A stretch of DNA of 17,742 nucleotides from Burkholderiales bacterium (GTDB lineage Bacteria; Pseudomonadota; Gammaproteobacteria; Burkholderiales; JAEUOS01): contig CANGUJ010000024.1 of assembly GCA_947456845.1 (NCBI GenBank), positions 1-17,742 of the forward strand, given 5' to 3'. The notes below the pieces were generated by a model. It was not told the origin of the DNA, searched no databases, and saw only the letters and a program-made list of their open reading frames with translations. Each line of letters begins with the position of its first letter. Positions within the stretch are counted from its first letter, which is position 1. A program made the translations under genes and the position numbers. Below are positions 7,149 to 14,100 of the stretch, piece by piece.

Positions 7149-10100
7149 ATGAAGAACTTCAATCTTTCCGAGTGGGCGTTGAAGCACCAGTCTTTCGTGC
7201 TGTATTGCATCGTGGTCCTCGGTTTCATCGGCGTGTTTTCGTACACCAAGCTTGGGCAAAGCGAAGACCCGCCCTTCACCTTCAAGATCATGACCGTGCG
7301 CACCGGCTGGCCCGGCGCCACCGCGCGCGAGGTGGAGCAGCAGGTGACCGAACGGGTGGAGAAAAAACTGCAGGAGATGCCCGAACTCAACTTCGTGCGC
7401 AGTTTTTCGCGGCCCGGCGAATCCCTCGTGTTCGTCTCGGTCAAGGACTCCGAACCGGCGGCGCACATGCCGGAGCTCTTCTACCAGGTACGCAAGAAAA
7501 TCGGCGACATCCGCGGCCAACTGCCTGCCGGCATCGTCGGGCCCACCTTCAACGACGAGTTCGGCGACACCTTCGGCAACATCTACGCCATCACCGGGGA
7601 CGGCTTCAGCTATGCTGAGATCAGGGACTATGCCGAGCGGGTGAAAAAGGAACTGCTTCGCATCCCCGACGTGGCCAAGGTGGAACTCATCGGCGAGCAG
7701 GATGAAAAGATCTTCGTCGAGCTCTCCAATACCAAGGTCGCCAACCTGGGTCTCGATATCAACGCCATCGTCGCCACCCTGCAGGCGCAGAACGTACTCA
7801 CGCCGGCCGGCAGTTTCGAGACCCCGTCTACGCGCCTCTACCTGCGCACCAGCGGCGACTTCGAGTCTGCCGAAAGCGTGAAGAACATTCCCGTCCGCGC
7901 GGCGGGCCGCACCTTCCGGCTCGGTGACATTGCCACCGTCACGCGCGGCTACAGCGATCCCCCGCAACCCAAGATGCGCTTCATGGGCCATGAGGCGCTG
8001 GGCATCGGCGTCTCGATGCGCAAGGGCGGAGACATCCTTGCGCTGGGCGCCAACCTCGACCGCGAGCTCGACCGCATCGGGAAGACCCTGCCGGTGGGCT
8101 TGGATATCGAGCGCGTCAACGACCAGCCGCGCGCCGTGCGCGCCTCGGTGGGCGAGTTCGTGCGCTCGGTGGCCGAGGCCGTGCTGATCGTGCTGGCGGT
8201 GAGCTTCCTGTCCCTGGGCGTGCGCACCGGCATCGTGGTGGCGCTTTCCATCCCGCTGGTGCTGGCGCTGACCTTCATGTTCATGCAGATCTTCGAGGTG
8301 GGCCTGCACAAGATTTCGCTGGGCGCGCTGATCCTCGCCCTGGGCCTCCTGGTGGACGACGCGATCATTGCCGTGGAAATGATGGCCGTGAAGATGGAGG
8401 AGGGCATGGACCGCTTCAAGGCCGCAAGCTTCGCCTATACCTCGACTGCCTTTCCCATGCTCACCGGCACCCTGGTGACCGCGGCGGGCTTCCTGCCGAT
8501 CGCCACCGCGCGCTCCGGAACCGGCGAATACACCGTCTCGATCTTCCAGGTGGTGGTGATCTCGCTGCTCATTTCGTGGGTCGCGGCGGTGATCGTGATC
8601 CCATACCTCGGGTTCCACCTGTTGCCGCAGCGCCGCGCACACCAGACGCATGCGCCGGGTTTGCTGTCGCGCCTGCCGGGCCTGCGCTGGACGGCCCACG
8701 TCGGGCGCGATTTCTACGTGCGTTTCCGCCGCGTCGTGGCGTGGTGCATCACATGGCGCAAGACCGTGATCCTGGTCACGCTGGCGGCGTTCATCGCCTC
8801 GATCTGGGGCTTCCGATTCGTGCAGCAGCAGTTCTTTCCTTCCTCAACGCGGCTGGAACTGGTGGTCGACCTCAAGCTGCCCGAGGGGTCTTCCTACTGG
8901 GCCACCGAGGCGCAGGTCAAGAATTTCGAGAAGATCCTCGACCGCGAGCGGGACCTGTTCTCGAGCTATGTGAGTTACGTCGGTACCGGCAGTACGCGGT
9001 TCTACCTGCCGCTCGACCAGCAGTTGCCGGCGCCTTCGTTCGCGCAGTTCGTGGTCACCACGCGGGACCTCAAGTCGCGCGAGGAATTGCGCAAGCGCCT
9101 GATCGCAGTGCTTGAAGGGGAGGAGTTTTCCATGCTGCGCGGCCGCGTGCTGCGGCTGGAGAACGGCCCCCCGGTGGGATATCCGGTGCAGTTCCGCGTC
9201 AGCGGCGAGGACCTCGCGAAGGTGCGGTCGCTGGCCGAGCAAGTAGCCGCCGCGATGCGCGCCGACAGCGCGCTCTCCAACATCAATTTCGACTGGAACG
9301 AACGTTCCAAGATCGTCCGGCTGGAGATAGACCAGGACCGCGCACGCGTGCTCAACGTCAGCACGCAGGACCTTGCCGCCTTCCTGCAGACCTCGGTCAA
9401 CGGCGCCTCTGTCACTTTCCTGCGCGACCGCGACCGGCTCGTCGAGGTGCTGTTCCGCGGCACGCATGCCGAGCGCGCCCGCTTGTCGCAACTGCAGAAC
9501 CTTTCGGTGCCGACACGCTCGGGCAAGAGCGTACCTCTGACGCAGTTGGCCAACATCAGCTATGAGTTCGAGGAAGGCATCATCTGGCGCCGCGACCGGC
9601 TTCCCACCATCACCGTGCGTGCCGACATCTACGATGCCGGCATCCAGCCGGCGACCGTCATTGCGCGCCTCGATCCCGGACTCGGGGAAATACGCAAGCT
9701 TCTTCCGCCGGGCTACCGCATCGAGGTCGGCGGTGCCGTGGAAGAAAGCGCCAAGGGCGGGGCTTCCGTCGCGGCCGGATTTCCCCTTATGCTTCTGACC
9801 ATGTTGACCTTGCTCATGATCCAGTTGCAGAGCATCCAGCGCATGGTGCTGGTGGTGCTCACCGCCCCCCTGGGCCTGATCGGCGTGACCATGTTCCTGC
9901 TGTTGTTCAACCAGCCTTTCGGGTTCGTGGCGATGCTGGGGACCATCGCGCTCTCCGGCATGATCATGCGCAACAGCGTCATCCTGATTGACCAGATCGA
10001 GCAGGACATCCTAGCCGGGCACGCCCCCCGGGACGCGATCTGCGACGCCGCGGTGCGGCGCTTCCGGCCCATCGTGCTGACCGCCCTGGCGGCCATCCTG

Positions 10101-10250
10101 GCGATGATTCCGCTGACGCGCTCGGTTTTTTTCGGGCCGATGGCTGTGGCCATCATGGGTGGTCTGACGGTGGCTACCGTGCTCACCCTTCTGTTTCTGC
10201 CGGCGGCGTACGCCGCCTGGTTCGGGGTCGAGAAGCATGGCCCGGCATAA
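7149..10250 (+). CDS. RND-family efflux pump permease (HAE1/AcrB-like)
   Basis: The 1033-aa length and duplicated layout match proton-driven tripartite efflux pumps. TM1 is at about 14-32, a large periplasmic porter loop follows, then TM2-TM6 at about 335-490, TM7 near 540, a second porter loop, and TM8-TM12 at about 870-1030. TM4 carries LGLLVDDAII with the proton-relay aspartates Asp403 and Asp404 (AcrB Asp407/408). In the TM10 region, GMIMRNSVILIDQIEQD shows no lysine where AcrB has Lys940, by eye. The start ATG 7149 gives the usual MKNFNLSEWAL-type N terminus; the frame is open upstream to 6897 but that part overlaps the adaptor gene. GAGGA at 7141-7145 is a close-spaced Shine-Dalgarno. 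No outer-membrane factor gene follows, so an unlinked TolC-like channel is presumably used. Confidence 0.96.
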   Translation: MKNFNLSEWALKHQSFVLYCIVVLGFIGVFSYTKLGQSEDPPFTFKIMTVRTGWPGATAREVEQQVTERVEKKLQEMPELNFVRSFSRPGESLVFVSVKDSEPAAHMPELFYQVRKKIGDIRGQLPAGIVGPTFNDEFGDTFGNIYAITGDGFSYAEIRDYAERVKKELLRIPDVAKVELIGEQDEKIFVELSNTKVANLGLDINAIVATLQAQNVLTPAGSFETPSTRLYLRTSGDFESAESVKNIPVRAAGRTFRLGDIATVTRGYSDPPQPKMRFMGHEALGIGVSMRKGGDILALGANLDRELDRIGKTLPVGLDIERVNDQPRAVRASVGEFVRSVAEAVLIVLAVSFLSLGVRTGIVVALSIPLVLALTFMFMQIFEVGLHKISLGALILALGLLVDDAIIAVEMMAVKMEEGMDRFKAASFAYTSTAFPMLTGTLVTAAGFLPIATARSGTGEYTVSIFQVVVISLLISWVAAVIVIPYLGFHLLPQRRAHQTHAPGLLSRLPGLRWTAHVGRDFYVRFRRVVAWCITWRKTVILVTLAAFIASIWGFRFVQQQFFPSSTRLELVVDLKLPEGSSYWATEAQVKNFEKILDRERDLFSSYVSYVGTGSTRFYLPLDQQLPAPSFAQFVVTTRDLKSREELRKRLIAVLEGEEFSMLRGRVLRLENGPPVGYPVQFRVSGEDLAKVRSLAEQVAAAMRADSALSNINFDWNERSKIVRLEIDQDRARVLNVSTQDLAAFLQTSVNGASVTFLRDRDRLVEVLFRGTHAERARLSQLQNLSVPTRSGKSVPLTQLANISYEFEEGIIWRRDRLPTITVRADIYDAGIQPATVIARLDPGLGEIRKLLPPGYRIEVGGAVEESAKGGASVAAGFPLMLLTMLTLLMIQLQSIQRMVLVVLTAPLGLIGVTMFLLLFNQPFGFVAMLGTIALSGMIMRNSVILIDQIEQDILAGHAPRDAICDAAVRRFRPIVLTALAAILAMIPLTRSVFFGPMAVAIMGGLTVATVLTLLFLPAAYAAWFGVEKHGPA

Positions 10251-10274
10251 GCCCGACGGATCGGCAGGCACGCC

Positions 10275-10700
10275 GTGAGCCGCACGCTGCGCGCGGCCGG
10301 CTGGGCGGCCGCGGTATGGGTCGCGTTGACCGGCTGGGACTGGTTCGCGCGCCGCGCGCCGGAAGGGACGCGCTGGGTTTCAGTGGGCAAGGTGATGAAG
10401 ACCATCGAAAGCAGGCAGTTCATGGCGGGTACTTCGGCGCTGCGCATCGGCGGAGCGCGCTGGTTGTATGTCGAGCGCGGCTATGCGCGCTTTTCCGAGG
10501 GTGAGGAGGTGATGATCGCCGAGCGTCCGGATGGCTACAGGCAGCTTTGCCTGGTGGGGCGCCGGACCTGCGCCTTTATCCAGCGCGACTGCGGCCGGGC
10601 CTTTGCCGAGGATCTGCCTGCCGATTGCGCCAGGGCGCAGTTGCCGGTCGGACGGGAATTCTTCGCGAACTGGCTCTCGCCTTTCATTCCGCATCTTTGA
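10275..10700 (+). CDS. Small unrecognised protein with N-terminal membrane anchor, linked to the RND pump
   Basis: The 141-aa frame begins at GTG 10275, 24 bp after the pump gene, with no terminator between, so it is probably in the same transcript. Residues 6-21 (RAAGWAAAVWVALTGW) form one hydrophobic segment, either a signal peptide or an anchor, so the rest is likely periplasmic. Four cysteines (92, 99, 106, 118) lie in the C-terminal half and could form two disulfides. The central part (FMAGTSALRIGGARWLYVERGYARFSEGE) looks beta-rich. I do not recognise a family. It could be an accessory to the pump or an unrelated envelope protein. Support comes from operon position, a protein-like composition and lack of a better frame; the Shine-Dalgarno (GGCAGG at 10263-10268) is modest. 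Confidence 0.65.
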   Translation: MSRTLRAAGWAAAVWVALTGWDWFARRAPEGTRWVSVGKVMKTIESRQFMAGTSALRIGGARWLYVERGYARFSEGEEVMIAERPDGYRQLCLVGRRTCAFIQRDCGRAFAEDLPADCARAQLPVGREFFANWLSPFIPHL

Positions 10701-10845
10701 CCGGACGGCACGGGCACGGTCGCACTAGGCGCCTCCGTCTGTGGGCAACGCCATGTTCGCGACACGCGCCGGCGCCACCCGCAAGAGCACGCCAGGCCAA
10801 GAGCAGCCTGTAATGCCATAGATTCATGCCAGTCTCCGAGCAGGT

Positions 10846-10857
10846 CAACACGTGTTG
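10846..10857. repeat. 12-bp perfect palindrome
   Basis: CAACACGTGTTG is its own reverse complement. It could be an operator or the core of a small hairpin; there is no T-run after it, so a terminator role is unlikely. Confidence 0.4.
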
Positions 10858-10882
10858 CCGATTGTCCGGACCGGGCTGCGCC

Positions 10883-10924
10883 GAAGCGGCCGTGACGAAG
10901 CGGCCGTGACGAACCGGCCGTGAC
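10883..10924 (+). repeat. 14-bp tandem repeat, three copies
   Basis: GAAGCGGCCGTGAC is present at 10883-10896 and 10897-10910, and with one change (GAACCGGCCGTGAC) at 10911-10924. The unit is not a multiple of three, in keeping with a non-coding location. Each unit contains the palindromic core CGGCCG. Copy number may vary by slippage. Confidence 0.85.
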
Positions 10925-11119
10925 GGCGCAAAGGCTAGCGACAGCCTCTTCGCGAAGGATAATGGAGCGTGCCGCTTACCGGGCGCGCCGCATCACTCCC
11001 GGTGTGCACCAACCGCGATTTCGCCATAATTCGCCAGCGCTCGCGCCATGAAGCGAGCCGCTTTCGCGCATGCGCAAGGCGCAATGTCCGAAGCGGGTCA
11101 TAGTCCACAGGGGAAGCAA

Positions 11120-14100
11120 ATGCGGCAGTTCTGGGCGGGGGTCGGAGCGGGCTTGGCCTTGTGGTCGTCCGCGTCGGGTGCGGCAACGGTCGAGCGGTTT
11201 GTGCCGCAGGGGGAGGTGCGTTCGGTGCGCCAGTTGCAGGCGCGCTTTTCTGAGGACATGGTGCGTTTCGGCGACGCCACCCAGCCTTCCCCCTTCGATG
11301 TGGCCTGCCCGGTGCCCGGCAAGGGGCGCTGGATCGATGCGCGCAACTGGGTGTACGACCTGGAGGCGGACGCCCCGCCCGGCGTGAAGTGCAGCTTCAC
11401 GCCCAAGGCCGCGCTACGCACTCTCGGGGGCGGCGCCATCACCGGCAAGCCGTCCTTTTCGTTCTCTACCGGCGGGCCGGCGGTGCTGCAAAGCGAGCCT
11501 TACGCCGGCGGTTCGCCGATTGACGAGGAGCAGATCTTCATCCTCAAGCTCAACGGCGCGGCCGAGACGGCCACGGTTTTGCAAAACGCATGGTGCGTGG
11601 TCGAAGGGCTGGGCGACCGGGTTCCGGTCAAGGTCGTGGCGGGTGAGGCGCGCGCGGCCTTGTTCAAGGCCTTGAGGCGCGACAAGGAGGCCGCCGGCGA
11701 CAAACTGTTGCTGCTGCAATGCGGCCAGCGCCTGCCGGCGGGCGCGAACGTTACGCTGGTGTGGGGACGCGGCATCGCCGCCGCCCGCGCAAAGCAGGGG
11801 TCCGAACGCATCGTGACCACCGTGGACCAGCCGCTGCGCTACAAGGTGCGGCCCGAGTTTCGGGTCAGCTTCACCTGCGTGCGGGAGAACGCGCAGGCGC
11901 CATGTTCGCCGTACCAGGGCATGGCGCTGGAGTTCACGTCCCCGGTGTCGCGCGATTTGGCCGCGGCTATTCGCCTGAAGGCGGGCGCAGCCGAGCGCAA
12001 ACCGGCGTGGAACCGCAACGACACGGAAAACCTGGTCAACCGGGTGGTGTTCGAGGCGCCGTTTCCGGAAAGCGCCGAACTGACCCTCACCCTGCCGCCC
12101 GGATTCGTCGACGACAGCGGGCGCAATCCGGCCAACGCCGGCAGTTTCCCGATGCGCGGCCGCACCGGCGAGGGGCCGCCGCTGGTGAAGTTCGCGGCCG
12201 GCTTCGGCATCATCGAGTTGAAGGACGCGGTGCTGCCGGTGACGGTGCGCAATGTCGAGCCCGCCATCAAGCAGGCGAGCGCAAGCATCGGCGCCGCATC
12301 GCCCCCGACATCGGCGGCCCCGGCCCCGGCGGCGGGCACGCCGATGGCGCGCATGCGGGTGGAGGCCGACGCCCTCATCCTCGAATGGCTGCTCAAGTTG
12401 CGCCGTGCGGGCAACGACGAATACAAGTCGCGCGAGGTGGCGCTCGTCAAGGGCCGGCCGGAGGCCAAGGCTGCCACCGTGCCCGCGCCGGCGGGCGGCA
12501 AGGCGTTCGAGGTGATCGGCATACCCTTGCCGGAGCCGGGCTTCCATGTCGTGGAACTGGAAAGCGAGCGGCTTGGCGCCGCGCTGCTGGGCAAGCCGAA
12601 ACCCATGTATGTGCGCACCGGCGCGCTGGTCACCAACATGGCGGTGCATTTCAAGTCCGGGCGCGAGTCCGGGGCGGTGTGGGTCACCGCGCTGGATACG
12701 GCGCAGCCGGTAGCGGAGGCGGCAATCCGCGTCTCCGACTGCGCCGGTCGCGAGGTATGGCGTGGCAGCACGGGTGCGGACGGTGTGGCGCGCATCCCGC
12801 AAGGGCTGCAGCGTGGCGCCAAATGCGCCGATGAAGCGCCCGCCTTCTTCGTTTCCGCCCGCAAGGGCCGCGACCTGTCGTTCGCGCTGTCGGACTGGCA
12901 AAACGGTATCGAGCCGTGGCGGTTCAATGTGCAACAGGGCTACGGCGGCGAGGAAGCGGTGGTGGCACATACCGTGTTCGACCGCCCGCTGTTTCGTGCC
13001 GGCGAAACCGTGTCGATGAAGCATTTCGTGCGCATGGAAACCCTGGCGGGCCTGGCAGCGGTGGCGCGGGCGCCGGCCGGGGTGCGCATCAGCCATGCCG
13101 CCAGCGGCACGGATGTCGAACTGCCGGTGGACTTCTCGCCGCGCGGTACCGCCCACGGCACCTGGAAGATTCCGGCCGACGCCAAGCTGGGCGAATATGA
13201 TGTCAGCCTGCTGTTGCCGGTCGAAGGCAAGGGGCCGGCCGGTCCGCGCGTGCTTTCAAGCGGTTCATTCCGCGTCGGCGAGTTCCGCCTGCCCCTGATG
13301 CAGGGCGCCGTCGTGGCGCCCAAGGCGGCGCAGGTCGGGGTGCGCGAGCTGCCGCTCGATCTGTCGCTGGGCTACCTGGCCGGCGGCCCGGCCGCGGGGC
13401 ATGCGGTGCGCATCACCGCGCTCACCCGCGAACGCTATGCCAGCTTCACCGGCTACGAGGCATTCCGTTTCGGCGTGGATGACGAGCCCGAGGCCGACGG
13501 CAGCGAAGCGCGCGGCAACGACCGCGCCGAGCGCCTGGTGGCCGACAAGCAGGCAGTGACCCTGGGCCGCGACGGCACGGCAAAGTTCGTCATCAAGGAC
13601 CTGCCCAAATCGCCGCGCCCGCGCGAACTGGTGGCCGAGATGCAGTACCGCGACCCCAACGGCGAGGAACAGACCCTGCGTACCGTGGTGCCCGTTTGGC
13701 CGGCGGCGGTGGTGGCCGGCATCCAGACCGATTCCTGGGTGCAGGTCAGCAAGAACGCCGGCCTCAAGGTGGTGGTGCTGGGCATGGACGGCAAGCCGCG
13801 CGGCGACGCGCCGGTGAAGGTGACGGCCAGGCTGGTCAGCACGCTGTCGACCCGCAAACGCACCGTCGGCGGCTTCTACGCCTACGAGAACCGCACCGAG
13901 CGCAGGGACCTGGGCACCCTGTGCAGCGGCAAGAGCGATGCGCGCGGACTGTTCCTGTGCGACGCGCGCCTGGCCGAGCCGGGCAATGTGGAACTGGAGG
14001 CCAGCGCCGAGGACGGTAACGGGCGGGTCTCGCGCGCCATGACCTCGCTGTGGGTGGCCGGCGCCGAGATGTGGTTCGGCGGGGCCAATGCCGACCGCAT

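Larger units (their letters stand above)
10701..11119. other. Intergenic region before the alpha-2-macroglobulin gene
   Basis: These 419 bases hold no convincing gene. They contain a 12-bp palindrome (10846-10857), a three-copy 14-bp tandem repeat (10883-10924), a 10-bp palindrome CTTCGCGAAG (10948-10957), an inverted repeat GCTCGC/GCGAGC (11039-11044 and 11053-11058) and GCGCATGCGC (11066-11075). The promoter of the macroglobulin operon should lie here; CATAAT at 11025-11030 is a possible -10 but has no good -35. No U-tract terminator is seen after the upstream operon. Confidence 0.4.

Noticed and set aside
7125..8699. Minus-strand open frame (about 524 codons) opposite the RND gene
   Set aside because: His/Gly/Arg/Asp-rich shadow of the pump gene, with no recognisable domain.
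10883..10924. Possible CRISPR-like array
   Set aside because: The units are 14 bp, directly adjacent and without spacers, so it is a simple tandem repeat.
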